DNA of 64,000 bases from Drosophila pseudoobscura (Eukaryota; Arthropoda; Insecta; Diptera; Drosophilidae), in assembly GCF_009870125.1 (NCBI RefSeq), contig NC_046679.1:17608001-17672000 (forward strand). Reading direction: 5' to 3'. Positions 1-13,900 of the stretch are shown in pieces. The translations under genes were made by a program, and so were the position numbers. The stretch's first letter is position 1; each line of letters starts with the position of its first letter. The notes beneath the pieces were generated by a model that was given only the letters and a program-made list of their open reading frames with translations, was not told where the DNA came from and ran no database searches.

Positions 1-3000
1 TTGATAAGTACGAGTATTTCAGATGCAGATGTTGCCATAGTGCCTCAAGCTGAGCATTTCATACAGTTAATCAATTGGGAACATATAAGATAAGGTATAT
101 CCCTATATAGCATGGAATATAAACCATTGTAAGTCGTTGTGGGGTCCAAAACTTGACAGATGGTGGTCCAGTTTGTATGAATTGTACTTATTTATGAATA
201 GCGCCATATGAAAACAAGGAGAGAACAAAACTCTTCTGTACGGGATGGTACAATTTTTGTTTGGCTTGACTTTTCGACAACTGGGCAACCGCAGCAGAGT
301 CATAATGGGTCCGGACGGAGACGGGACGGGATGGGCCGTAAAGTCAGCCGCAAAATGCTTTTGAGCTATTCTAGAAGCTTTTGCTGCTGCCAAGTGCAAC
401 TGGGTCTGGCAGTGCACTGCCAAATTTAATATACTCGTACTTTCGAGCGTCATTTTCATGGCAAGAAAACTTTTCGCATAATTTTCACAATGAGCACACA
501 TGCCAAAGACAGCTTCTGTTTGGAGCAGAGATTTGGGGTTGTAGCGGGGGAAAAGCTGAGCCATCTTTTCATTCAAGTTCAGCAACTTTTTGCAACTGTT
601 CTGACTTGACTGTAATAGAATGTCTGAGTCCAAAGGACGCCTTCGGAAATGGTAAAAATAGTCTCGTAACATTTCTCCGCAAAGTAGCAAAAGTTTGCCT
701 CTCAATGTCAATTATATTGAGATTTATGCATAATTTGAATTGGCTCTGCTATCACGCGTCTAGGGCTGGTGCTGGCCTCGCTTCATTTGGCTTCTGACAT
801 TATAAATTCAAAGCCAGTATCTAAAAGTACGTAAACATCCCTGGGAATGGCAACATTTGGCTAATCGCTTAGACCTTCGGCTTTACTTACGCAGCGAAAA
901 TATTTACATCGCAAAAAAGTTACTAAAATAGATACATTATTCTTAGATACATACATCGATCGATCGACTGTGAGATCGATACAACTCTTGGATTGTGGAC
1001 TGAAGTCCTATGCCCTCTAAGATTTGATGATTGTACTCATAATATAAAACGAACCATAGTATAGTTACATTCAAAGTACACGTATTAATTTCAATATTTA
1101 GCACTGATTGGGCAAGGTTCTCTTTCGACAACGTTGGAATTAGCAGAGCAAATTGCTTCCTTCAGTACACACACATGAAAAATGCTGACCAAAAGATACA
1201 TATGTATGTTGAATGAAAATCACAGTTAATACATACGGCACTCTAAATGAAGCTCTGCTCTGACCCTGGCAGAGCCATAACCCTGCCAGAATTTCACACA
1301 TCCAACCTCGTATTGAGGGGGGGAGAGTTGAAATACTTTTATACTTTTATGTTGTTTGTGCAACACTTTTAATGAAAGGCCAAAAATGGGAAAAGTAAAA
1401 AATCATCAATGTGTATAACGAGAGAGAGGAGGCTTGAAGGCGTGTGCCAATTAATTTAAATAAAATTTGCAGTGGCTTCTGCTACACTCAAACTGGTTAA
1501 GAGCTGAACATAACACTACACTACACCGAAATCAAAAATAATACAAATATACCTGTATACCATGCACTCACGCCCAGAGACGAGATTGTATGACATAAAA
1601 ATATGTACATAGCTTCTCACAGCCGGATATTTTAACCAAAAACTCATGTATTTTGAGTTCAATCTCAAATCGATAAAAAATTACTTAACGCTCTGTGGAA
1701 ACCTTTCAAAATTATATAAAACCCCTGCAATATTTAAATAGCTGCCATAGCACCAAGTAGTTTCGTAAAATGTTTTACAAATATTTTCCCACTGGAGACT
1801 AAGAACAAAATAAAAAAAAAGTCGGTGTCCTGCGCTGGACGGCCAGGACCGTTTCTAAGTGACAGGATATTAAATGATAGCCAGCGACAACCGCCGCAGC
1901 GCGTCGGCAGGAACGAAGACAGCAATAAAGCGCTGAAGAAAATGTACGGGGAGTACAATTTTGCTGTAGGGAAGGAAGCAAGGCGTATCAAAACAGATGC
2001 AAATCATCTGTTGGGAGGAGTTGCCGGGACTTGGCAGAGAGGTAGCTTGGCAATTTAACGCCACTAATCGAGTGACATGATGGCAATAATTCCAATTTGG
2101 GGCACGTCACGTCGTGTGGCGGTCGCGCCCGTTAAATATGTATAAGCGAGCGCTGCGCTTCTGTCTGCGGCATTATACGAGTATGTATACGAGTCGAGGA
2201 GGCTAAGGCTAAGCAGCCCAGACGTGCCTGGCATGTTGTTCGAGTCTAATGTTATAATTTATGGTTGCTTTGCTGTCTATAATTATTTATAACTCACGTG
2301 CCAAACAGTTGGAGTGCCGGTGGCAATGGGGCAATGGTGGTATTCTTGGGCCACATTACGCATACGCCGCGGTGTCAAAGGGCAAGAACGTGCAGCAGTC
2401 TTAGAGGCATGTCTAAAGGACTCTTGCAAGGTCGCCCCGCTTGTTGACAGTCAACCTGAAGTAGGAGGACAGCTGCGAGCTTGCCAAGCAAATGCGTCGC
2501 TTATTGTCGCCCGACACTCGACCCACCCGAAGCCCGCTTCTCCCACCCGTGCAGAACGTAGAAAACGAGATACAAATGAGATATGATGTTTCATTTGAAT
2601 TTGTCCAGCGTGGGCGTGGGCGTGGGCGTGGGCATGGGCGCCGACCAAAAATGAAACATGACCACAGTAGTTGCTGCTGGACTTTTTGGAAGCCAGAGTC
2701 TGACCAAAAGTTGCTTGGAGCCACGGCTCGTTTATCAAATCCCGAAAAGATGGGAGTTGCGGACTCGCTGTCACTGTCAAAGCCTGATAAATGGAGTGAA
2801 CCATGATGAGTCAGTCGGTGTCTGGCTGTGCGAAATATTTGCATTGATTTTGAGTTTTGCGGAGAATGAAAATTGCAGCATTACGTCTGCATAACCACAT
2901 AAATACTTTTTTAGACAGAACGTGGCATTCAAAATCTTTTTCCAGCTGACAGCCGCAAAGGGTCTCTGGGACGCCATTGCAGTGCTTCGCCACCACTGGG

Positions 3001-6000
3001 GCATTAAAAGGAAAGAAAGAAAAGCCACTGCAGAGGCTTTCGCCTTGGTACGCTCTTTCACACTCTGCAATGTCAGCGAAGCGGGCACATAAATTACATG
3101 CCACTTACTTTGCGCTTTGCCCGACGCACGGCAAATGAACTTGCGGCCACTTAAGGCGAGAGAGCGGCAATACACGTACAATGGGAAAGCCAGGTCCAGG
3201 CCCTTGCCAGGCCCGAATTAAATATTGAATTGGCAATCGCCAGCAAGAAGAGTGACGACTATAAAAAATGCATTTCTTAATCCATTAGCACTGCCAGTTA
3301 AGTAAAAATAATAAAAATAGCTCCTTTCCGCTACAGGCGGCAGAAGACTCGGGGCGGTGTCCTTGCAGCACTCAGACGGGCGCATGCAAACAATCGATGA
3401 ATGAGAAATTACAGTCCTTCTCAAGCTCGCACTTGCAGAGCGACAGACAGACAACAGCAATCTGTCTGTCAGACCATTTACAAAAGTGCATTCCCAACTT
3501 CCGCCTGTGCCTTAACCAATGCCTCATTGGATGCTCTACATATGGATATGGAGTGGGTACTGAAATGGTCGCACACGTAAGCGTATACAAGTATGGTATC
3601 CAAAAAAAAAACGTTGGTTATACCTTTATTATCACCTTAATACAAAGAAGTGAATAATTTCACTCCATATAAATTAGTATTAGAATTAGCATTTCGACAA
3701 AAGATTCCTATCTTTAAAGTAATGCACAGAATCAGAGATTTTCGTAAAGAACAGAGTAACTATGATTCGTTGCCATTCAAGCAGCCTGAGTGTGTCCGTG
3801 TTTCCGTAAGTCAGTCTTTCGGCTAGTCAGTTGTTTGTGGCCCGGGGCTGGCCTGTTTGCTCTGTAACTGGCGGTGGCCCAGGCCCAATGCGAGTCTCGA
3901 GGCGACTGCCACAAGGGCAAATACATGTATCTTGAGCATATGTCTGTTTCCATCACACGCCCGTGTCCGTGCCCGTGTCCGTGTCCGGGTCTGTGTCCGG
4001 GGCCGTGCCAAGCCTCAATTGTTTTGGCATTGACTGTCAAGGCAATCCAGTGAGAATCTCGGTCTTGGTCTTGGTCTTGGTCTCGGTTTCGTGCTTGAGC
4101 TGCATTTCCACCTAGTTCTATGTAGTTCCAGGAGATCCGACTGCCTTGACTTGTCTCGATATATTTTCTGTGTTTACCCTCTTCTCTGCACTTTCCGTGC
4201 ACGCCTTTGTCAGTTAACACCCATACCCCTCCGACTCTTTGTACACCATTCTCTGTGCCTCTAGTGTTTGCTTCTTTTAGGGTTATACTCCTTGGCATTG
4301 TCGCTGTCGTTTGTTGCCCCCAAAACCTATTTGCAATTTAGACTTGTTATCGATTCAAGACAAATATTATTAGAGTAATGGCTTTTTCAATTTCTTTCAG
4401 TTTTGCTTTTGCTTGGGTCGTTGTGGCTGTCGCTGTCGCTGTTTCTTGTTCAATTAATCATGTAAAGTGCAATTTAGCTTCTGGCAGTAACAATAGAAAG
4501 TTCAATGCATGCACCATTCCAGTGCGTTGCTATTTGATGGGCAGATATGGTATGGGTAAGACGTTTCGTAAAGCATATTTTGATACTCTGGATATTAAGT
4601 CTATCTAGCTTTGTCGAAGGGGATCTTCATATATCCAAAAAGCTCGTGGCGCGGGATCTAGTAGTCTATACAAACTAGAGGAACCAAATTTGGAATGGAC
4701 TGACCAGAGTTTACCATTCCGGCAGACGGGATTCGGTCGAGAAATAATGGAACGCAGTCCGCGGCAAAGCAAAACTATTTTTAATAAATAAAAGCCGCTG
4801 TGCCCCATGGCAATATATCCATCCGCTGTGTGTGGAAACTACGAGTACTTACTACATTAAACTAAAACAAAACCATAGTATTACCAACCACGTGTGGTGA
4901 CCCCGAAGGCAGTTTTTGTGGTTCGGTTAGAGTAAACGTTAGCCTACCCCCAGGAACTTGCTGGGAAAATATTTGAACGTAGTAGAGTCAGGACCCGTTT
5001 TACAGTTTTACAGTTTTACTTTATGGGCCGACAATGGTGGGTCTCCGAGTAGACAAGGGCAGGTTTAGTGCCGTGCCCTAATGAGCTATAGAAATTTTGT
5101 ATCCTCTTGGATAGCAATACGTATATAATCAATTTTCGTGCTCAATCTTTCTCTGGGGATTTACATACACGTATGCCGACGCGTGAGGCCCCATAAAATT
5201 TCCCGAGTCTTTAACATTTAACTCCAACCCCTTTTCTTCACCCAGTGGGGTATCCTCGCCGGATACCACAAGGCTGCATTTACGTTCGCCATAAAGTGGT
5301 GTACTTTTGCGCGCAGCAACTACGGAAATAGTAAACGCACGGAATGAAAAATTTAATGTTTCCACAACCCGTGCAGTCAATTCCCTCCTACGATTCTCCC
5401 CCTTTCTGTAACCCACCAAAAGACTTCCGCTTGATTTACAGCTACATTTGTAAGTAGACACAAAACACTTAACAGCTAAAAAGGACTTTGCATAAGTAAT
5501 GAGCGGAGGCGAACGTCTTCTCCCCCCTCTGGCCGTCCGCCTCTGCATATGGGTGAGACTGGGTGAAGATCCCTCGCGAAGGCCGCCTACCGGAAGGCGG
5601 AAGGAGGAACCGAAACTAAAGCTAGAACTGAAGCGTTGTCAGCGCTGTTCAGCAGAGCGAGAGATCCCCTGACTTTTCACACAAAGCTGCACACACACGG
5701 CCGAGTTTGGGGCTCGGGGCCAGCCCTTGGATAATGGAACAAGGGTCGTGCAGAGAGTTGCACGAGAAGAGACCTCTCCGTGACAACTTGATTGATGGGT
5801 GGGTGTCAAACAGCTGCTCCTACACTGTCCTGCCCTGTCCTGTCCTGCCCTGCCTCTCAGTCCCCGCTGACTCTTAGCTCTGGCTGACCGCAAAAACAAA
5901 AACAAAAACACAACAAAAAACACATTTCGCTCTGATTGCCAAAAGGGTTCTTTGGCCACGCCCCAGTTCACCTACGTCATACTCGATAACGGTGCTTTAA

Positions 6001-9000
6001 ACATAAAAACAGGCCCGACTTCATTACGCTCCCCTCCTCTATCCCCTCGATTTGTGAATTGGGGTACGTAGGCGGCAGAGGAAACACTGCCTTCCTGCGG
6101 GAGCTGACCAAAAATTAATTGGCTGCTCTGAGCCAGAGGACAGCTGCCATTTTGTGCCTGCCATTTGCTATGCGTAGACATGTCAATTCCCCGCCCCGCC
6201 CCGCCCAGCCCCTCCATTGCCCCTGCTGCTCCTGCTCCCGATCTCCTTCTGTGCTTCCAGGTGGCTTAAAGATTTATGATAAAGCCAACTAGTGGGTGGA
6301 GACAGCACGCCCGCCGAAGCGGGGACTGGCGAGGGGAAAAGTTTATCCAACTTTGGCTTTAACTTCGGCATCGGCTCATTGCGGCTCGTTTATCTATGAA
6401 ATGAATGAATCTGATTTCCAACCACCCGGGCGAAATGACAAACGAGGCCTTCCGGGTTTTCTTTTCAACTAGACTTCGCCATATTATTTTGGGAATTCCC
6501 GAAGAAACAAACCAATCTGAGAAAACAATTCCACTATTTTCTATTGTCAGCAGTGCGGAAATCTTTGAAAGAGAATTGCCAGATGCTATTTCCAGGGAAA
6601 CACTTTGTAGTAACGGAACGGAATCGCCTTGCCGGAGCCGGAGCTGGAGCTGGAGCTGGAGCTGCCGGAGCTGCCACCCACTGTACCGTTGTGCGTGTCG
6701 CAGCTTATACTCTAGCTTAAGCGCTTAAAATGCTTTTTGACAACAGCAACAGCAACAAAGCAAAAGAGGGACTGTGGCAGTGGCAGAGGCAGTGGCAATG
6801 CCAGTGGCAGAGGCAGTCGCAGTGGCAGTGGCAGAGCACTAGGAGCCGCAGCTACAGTAGAATGATAAATTTCCTCTTCGTTCCACATTCCCAATGTGGG
6901 GGAGGCTCATATTTTCGGGCGAGCCACGCACTTTCTGGCATCCCCCCCATCTGTCCATCCGTCCATTTTGAGTACAGTTCCGCGCTTCCGCTCTAAAATA
7001 TCTTTTTTTCTCTCTTTTTCTCATTCTCTTGTAAATCGCAGCTTCGCCAATTTGCGCTCAATTAATTTTGATGTTTCTTTCTCTGGTTTTTGGGGGCTCT
7101 TCCTTTTTTATTTATTATTTGCGGCTCTCCTCTTATTTATCATTTGCCGCGCCGTGTATAATTTATTAAGTAGCAAACATTTTGCGAGCTTTTCGCCTCT
7201 GCTTAAACATTCACAGCCATTCGCCGGACGGACAAGTACGAGTATTCTGAGCCGTAATTCAATTTGCTGCCTTTTTTCTCTTTTATGGGCGCCTGCCACA
7301 CAGTTTGATGGATGTGCATTAATTGCGTTTGCAGATACTAATTAACTGGCATTTCATGCAGATTTTTAAATGAAATTAATTATGTTGTAATTATGTTGTA
7401 ATTTCTTTATCATAATTCACGCGTTTTCAGCGCGTCCGCAATCAGGCAAAAAGTGCCCTGTTCGAGAGAGCACTCTGTCCACAGAGCGTATTAATTGAGT
7501 TTGCCATGTGGTCAGACATGGACATGTGGCTGCATGTTTAATGGCTCGAGTCAGATGGCAAAGGTGTCGATAACTGGAGTCGAAAATTGGAGGCAGCCAT
7601 CTACCTCCACTCTTTGCTGGTAGAGAAGCCGAAGGAGCTGGAGCTCTCAAAATAGGTTTTATTTTTAGCTCCAGACCTGCACAGAAAGACCTTCCAGAAA
7701 GGAACGACTTATCGTCTTTCACGTTTTCATTATCAGTTTATGCAGTACGAGTCTTCTATCCATATCCAGCCGCCTTCAGCCAGATTTCACATCCCGACTG
7801 GCAGACTATTGCCGTTTCCCTGTGAGTTCCAAGTCTTTGGCATCTAATGCCTCCTGCTCGCATGTGCGACAGTTTCTCCTAGCCTGGCTGTGCTGTCTCT
7901 CAAAAAACTCTTGACAACATTCAAATCCTACTTTCGTTTTTCGACTCTTGCTTTTAGGATGCGCACGTAGCTGCCATGGCCGGGCATGTGCCTGTTGCCG
8001 GAAATATTTTTCACACTTGATATAACAGGCAGCCATTTGCTTGCACTGCAGCCTCCGGGCCTTCCCCTTCTGCATTGCTCGCCATACCAGGCCCCAGTCC
8101 CACGACAAGTATACGCCCCAGGTGTCAACGTTTTGGGTATCTGTGAGTGTGCCATGTGTCTGTTTCTGTTTGTAATGGCTCCCAAGGCGCACAAGCAAAA
8201 CTGTCATCATCGGTCCTGCAAATTCCACGGAAAGGGAAAGGGGGAGAGGGCAGAGCAGAATCCGAACAAAACGCGGCTGGATCCCTGGCAGAGCCCGCGC
8301 TCGTTTGACGTGACTAATGCAATTTTTATGCTGCACTTGCTCCATGGCTTTCCAAAGAAAAACACGCTTCCGTTCGGCAACGTCTTGTCATTGTTTCCGG
8401 TCCTGTGTCTGGCAGCATCTCGCCAGACCCGGACTACAAAGGCAGCGCGCTTATTAAATTGCGTGACTGTATTGAACCTTCGCCCTTTCTACACCACTGT
8501 TCCATAGTTTCTCTGATCAAAGCTCCTTCGAGATAATCCAATCGACGGCTCCTGCCACAGCATCAACAACAGCTTCATTAAATGCGTCCAGTGCTCAGGT
8601 TACCGACAACGGGTTATCCTCGTTCTGATTACCAGCCAGCGTTTTTTTCTAGCTCACAGATTTTCCAGCTCAGATATTCCTGATCACATTTGGTCAGGGC
8701 AGAATAATTGTCAAACTCCTTACACATAAAACGTCGTTGGTAGTTTTTTAGTTGGTAAATCAGAGCATTGCTTTTCTAGAAAATTATATATCTACACTCT
8801 TAAGATGATCTCCAAACTTCAGCACAATCAACGAACTAATTTGTCTAATTTATCCTTACAATCTTTGAATAGAATAATTTAACGTTTCATATTGATCAGC
8901 TTTAGCTTCAATGAGAAAAATGAGGAAAATACAATTTTAGTGAAGAAAACAAAGAAACCTAAATGTTTAATTTCTTAGCTAGGATTATCACCGCTGGTTT

Positions 9001-9053
9001 TAGTGCTGATTTATCCCTGATCACTCATCAATGATGAGTGGCAAGGCACTTAC
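1..9053. other. Large intron of the 5-HT2-class receptor gene (minus strand); no coding exon seen
   Basis: The first coding exon of the receptor ends at 9054 with a good donor and no further receptor exon (TM3-TM7 or a family signature) appears to its left, so this whole stretch is read as intron. Open frames here are short, lack family motifs and overlap on both strands. Visible content is AT-rich unique sequence plus tandem hexamers: GTGGGC units at 2609-2640, CGTGTC-type units at 3961-4000, GGTCTT units at 4061-4086, CTGTC/CTGCC units at 5825-5855, GGAGCT units at 6632-6674 and GTGGCA units at 6774-6836. Confidence 0.6.
6632..6836. repeat. Two neighbouring hexanucleotide minisatellites
   Basis: Positions 6632-6674 consist of GGAGCT-type units and 6774-6836 of GTGGCA/GAGGCA-type units, separated by about 100 bases of ordinary sequence. 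Both arrays keep a six-base period with point variants. They lie in the predicted receptor intron and are not inside a supported coding region, although short open frames run through them because a six-base period preserves reading frame. Confidence 0.8.
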
Positions 9054-9459
9054 CTTTCACCAGGGTCAGAATGCCCAGCGGCATCACCAGCATAGCGACC
9101 ATCAGATCCGTGATGGCCAACGACATTAAAAAGTAGTTTGTCACATTCTGCAGACGCCGCTCCCAGGCGATGGCCAGGCAGACCAGAATGTTGCCGGCAG
9201 CTGTGCCCAGGACCAGCACGAGGGCGAGGAGGGCCCAGTAGTTGTTGGCGTCGAACGGGGATTCATCAATGGGCTTTGGCTCTCCGGTGGAATTGCTGGC
9301 ATTCCACCGCTGCTGATTGGGCTGCTGGCTGAGGTTCCTCCCGTCCTCCCAGAGCAGCAGGTTCTGCAGCTGCTCCACACTGGTCTCCGCACTGCTCCAT
9401 CCACCGTCGCCGCCGCTGTCGTTGTAGGAACCCAGCGAGGCATACACATCCTCCTCCAT
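9054..9459 (-). CDS. 5-HT2A: 5-HT2-class serotonin receptor, first coding exon (partial gene)
   Basis: This exon encodes residues 1-135 of a rhodopsin-family GPCR for serotonin, a plasma-membrane receptor of the class that couples to Gq. The extracellular N-terminus (1-72) has N-glycosylation sequons at N13, N42, N53 and N56. TM1 spans about 73-98 with the conserved Asn at N90. The following LQNVTNYFLMSLAITDL block is typical of 5-HT2 receptors and unlike D2 receptors. TM2 is about 108-132 with the conserved Asp D118. The start is the ATG at 9459. The donor AAAG|GTAAGT follows base 9054 and leaves phase 1, so the codon for the residue after Lys135 is split. The remaining exons must lie beyond the left edge, giving an intron over 9 kb. 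The receptor class is firm. The choice of 5-HT2A over the paralogue 5-HT2B is tentative and rests on recalled proximal-3R location. Confidence 0.8.
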
Positions 9460-9660
9460 GGTCTCAGCCCAACGCGGGTTATTAGTCCTTTTGTGTACTC
9501 TACTCTGATTGCGGGTCTAGCTGCTGCCGTTGTTGTCGTCGGCAATGCCGCATGCTAATTAGCCCACGCATACGAGTATGCAACCAAAATGAGAAAAAAA
9601 ACGTTCACGCGCCAATTCGAATTGCAAATGTAAAATGGCGGAAACGACAGCACCGGAAAT

Positions 9661-9685
9661 AGGTACCAGGTACCAGGTACCAGGT
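9661..9685. repeat. GGTACCA tandem repeat
   Basis: Three and a half head-to-tail copies of the heptamer GGTACCA lie about 200 bases upstream of the receptor start codon. The unit contains the palindrome GGTACC. Confidence 0.8.
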
Positions 9686-10883
9686 GCGGGCCAACGACAA
9701 ATAGCTCGAAGAACTGGAGTCGACTGTGCTCCTGGCTGGCTCCTGGCTGGGGGCTTAGGGATCCCCAACCACAACGTCTACAGCAGCATGAGCAACCAAA
9801 CGGATATTGGTCGCAAACATTTTATGCCACGAAATTGCCGGAAGTTTGTGCTGTAGGGGAGAAACAGAGAGAATGAACGAACAAATTAAAGAAAACTATT
9901 TCAATTGGCAATTTTCATAGAAAGTTAAGTTTGAATGGTAAATATTGTGGGACTGAAGAAGGCCTGGTGAAGTTTGGGTATCGTTTTTTGAACGCTATAT
10001 ATATATATCTATTGTTATCGCTTTTTGATACCCGAAGATCGCCGCAGAACACCATATACATAAGTTGTACATATATACATATATGTATATGAATAATAAT
10101 TAAGTGACGGCCATAAATTATCAGAGACCCCATCCACTCGGGTTTGCCCGACTCACAGGTTTCCATTCAGGCGAATGGATGACATAATTGCATTTGATTT
10201 GCAGAACCTAGTCCTGAGGGTGCCCTGGGGGAAGCAGACTTTGAATAATCGGAATCGATATTGATAAGGAACAATAACAAAAATCAAATCAATTCTCCCC
10301 AATGCGATGTCACAAACATTGATAATTAATTGAGACATATTTCACGCCGGGACTCGGAACTCGGCAGTCAGATACAAGCACCAGCAGAATTAAAGTGCCA
10401 GGCCAAAGCCAAACCCCGTAACCCGAAACCCGAAACCAGACCACAAAAGTCAGGAAACCGCAGGGAAAGCCACACAAGCATCGGTTGAATATTATACCCC
10501 AAAACAGAACTAAATGAAATTCATTTCCAAAACAAAGGAAACACACAATTCACCAGTCGCAAAAGCATAACTGAAGGAGGAAACCGACTGGTTGGGCTAT
10601 TTACGAAGCCGATATGGTCAGCCAGGCAGTACAGCCAGCCAGCAGAAATAGAAACAGGACCAATACAACCCACAATAACAAGAATCTCAGAAACAATGGC
10701 GAAACAACATGCACTCGAGCAACTTTTGGCAAAGGACCTCAACTTGACAACACCTTGTTGACTTTCCGAGTGGTAGCCCTGCCCCCTAGCACCTTGCCCC
10801 ACCTTGCCCCACTCTGCCTGCCCAGCTGTCTGCACGTTCTGTCAAATGTTCGAGTGTCAATGTTGCTGTTAATTAATTTTCCC

Positions 10884-10909
10884 GACTGACTGACTGACTG
10901 ACTGACTGA
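10884..10909. repeat. (GACT)n microsatellite
   Basis: About six uninterrupted copies of the tetramer GACT. Confidence 0.9.
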
Positions 10910-13900
10910 TGCATGCCACTAGATAAGAGGAGCGGAGCCCTACTCAGGGCTGACCCTTACCAAAGTCCAGGCGGTGGCTTGATAAACTGTTTGTTTGCTT
11001 GTCCGAGCCGTTGTCGAAGGTGTTGTTGGTCCCTCTGTTACTGCAGCCGGCTAATGACAGCCAAAAGGCCACTTCAGCAGTACTCCTACCTAGTAGTCCC
11101 TACCAGCCATGCCCGCTCTCGCTCCCTCTCCCGCTCCCCAGAATGCCAGGTCGAATGCGTGTCGAGTGTATCTGTGCTGTTGAAGTGTTTAAATTTCCAA
11201 CTGCCACTATTATATGTAGGCGAGGAATATGTTACGTAGCGTTGGCTATTCAGATGTCATTTGTCTCAAAAAAAATAATCAGAGAACACTTGAAGCCCAT
11301 ACAATACCCCAATACTTTCTTTTCAATACTTTTCTGATTCAACTGTGTTGAAACAACATTAGTGGCTGTACTTAAATTTACATTTTACTTGGCTTGAAAT
11401 ATGAGAACCAATTTAAATATTGATTTACATTCTTAAAGGCGCTAAAAATTACACCCAGCTCCTTTCGCTTAGCCTTATGATTACCATATTTTTGAGTTAA
11501 GTTGAAAAGGTTCCAACTCCAAGACCAGATACCATTTACCAGGGTACCAAGCCTTCGAATAATTGGTGTAATGCTTGGCCCAGGCTGAAATAGCATGTCA
11601 GCACAATACGAACCCGGTAAAGTCAAGCGCAGAGCCCATAATTATTATTTGTCCCTCCTGGCGCAGACCGTTCGGACATGAATTGCACAAAAGCCGTATT
11701 CCTATCCGGGGAGGGCGGTGCTTGAGTTATGGCTAGGTAGCCAGGCACCGGCTACCAGGTATCGAATAAAAACCAGCGCGCCATTAGTCATATTAATCCC
11801 GGTGGAGTCATTAAGTCGTAAAACTGCGAAAAGTAGCAAAGTGTGAGGCAGCAGCAGGCCGTCAGGGTCCCAAACCCCGGCAAGGTGGGGCAAGAGGGCT
11901 TTTCTTTGTCTTCCAACATTGGTCATTGATACGACTGTACGTAAGCTAACTATGTAGGTCAATTTTGGCTGTTTGACGCCCCCGTCAAAGTCAATAAATA
12001 AATAAATGAAACAAATTTAAGGTATCCGGTCCGGTACACATAATTTACCAAACGTACTTGAGGCTGGTAAACAAAACAGTTATAGACAAGAAAAGCGCAA
12101 AAAAACCCCCACACGGATTCAATATTTCTTAGCACTCTTTCTTGTTTCTCGACTTATCCTATAAAAAGAATAATCTGAAAATATTTAAAAATGTTCTTTG
12201 CTGAACACACAAATGGGATCATATCCCATGTACAAACAATATATACATCAATATATATTGATGACCATTAACTTTTAAATTAGCTTAGCTCAAAACTGGA
12301 GAATTGCCAAATTGTCCACATGGATCCTGCGTTGAATGAGTAAATCAACAGCACGTATGAACGTAAATGCATTTAGTTGTGTATTTCGATCTTTTTTTAT
12401 AATTTCCAGATAATCTGTCTGGCATAGTCAATCAAAGATTTCCCTGAGAAATGCCAACGTTAGTTTAGCTTCCGTTACTCGTATTTGTGCTGGTATCCAG
12501 CTCAGTGTGGCTGCAAATCAAATATAAATCCCCAATCTGATCAGAATTTCAACTCAACTCAATTTCACTTCGCTCCACTCCAGTCACAGGCCATTTCCAC
12601 TGTCCTGGGGGATAAGTGCAGCTAATCGCATGCTCATTGCTCATCCGCCGCCTATCCTTCGGCACATTGCTTATCTGCAGCGTAATCTGGCATTTCCACA
12701 GAGCCCATCGTTTCGCGTACGTCGCATCACGCATACGCCACGTACGCCAGATCTCCATCTCCCACTCCCCTGCGAACGGATACCTGGCTGCCTGTGGGGC
12801 AAACACACAATCTGAGGTACAGCAAACGCTGCTCAAATATTTGCTTTAAAATATCTTTCACATGTCAGCGACAAGCGGCCACCGGGGAAATGCTGGAAAG
12901 AGGAAACTTGGCAGCGCTGAAAAGGACAGGAAAGGAAACAGCTGAAGCAGGTGCGGTTGCTCGGCATTTGTATTTGGCCTGGCAGCCAAGGCACGCAATT
13001 TGATTTAATTTTTCTTGTTATTGTATATTTATGCTTTCTTTTAGCAACGATCAAAGCAAAGCGCAGCGTGGCCCAAAACATTTTGAGGTCATTGAAGTTG
13101 AATTTTAGCCTCAGCACGGAAATGGTGAACAGGACAATGACATTTGCTGTGTACCAATCCAATTCCTTGCGTTTTCATACATTAATGAATATTTCATACA
13201 GGTCGGCTTATCAAATAACATATGAAGCTGGTTCATTTGATGTGAGTAGTGGCTTCAAATTGATTAAGAATTATTACAATTGTCTCCTAAGAACACTCCA
13301 ATTCGGCTACTGAGAAAGAACCACATTTACGGGAAATTTGTATTCCCCTTCCTCTGTCCGATTTGTCTGGCAGAAACAAAAAAGCATGCATGCATGTTGT
13401 CTACTTTTGGTTGCTGATGTAATGCGTAATATTCTGTTAACTAGACTTTTCCGGTTTCCTGAAAATAATTCCATTCCGTCAAGCAAGCCAGAAAGCCGCA
13501 CCCACTGCGGGAAGACCGCCCCAAGAGGCAACCAACGATTAATCACAGTTACAGTTATACTCCTATGTAGTGGTAGCATTTACTGCTGGTAGAGGAGGAA
13601 CGCAGAACCTGCAAAAATATTTGCATGCAGTCAATATTCGGGTATTGTAACTTTGTGGTGACTTATGGAACGCCTGGCAAAGACACACGAGAGTATGGAT
13701 GGGTAGCATTATTTTGAATGACTTGAAATTAGTTATTTTTTAATGAAATTAATTAATTATCACTAATGGTAATTCGCTTCATAAACAAGCGTATTCTGTT
13801 TAGCCTCCTTATGCATTCCATCTCATGGCAGTCATATTACACCGAACGTTTGATTCCCTGCTACTATCCAGTGCTTCTCCTCATTTTCAAGGGGCTAGAG

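Noticed and set aside
103-711. 202-codon minus-strand frame
   Set aside because: No recognisable domain, overlapped by equally long frames on the other strand, no sensible promoter or splice structure.
7806-8507. Overlapping frames of 173-179 codons on both strands
   Set aside because: No homology recognised, weak codon pattern, inside the predicted receptor intron.
9028-9053. Reading the receptor frame past the donor to a stop
   Set aside because: The canonical donor AAAG|GTAAGT at 9054 sits exactly where a phase-1 splice is expected between TM2 and the extracellular loop; read-through would truncate the GPCR after TM2.
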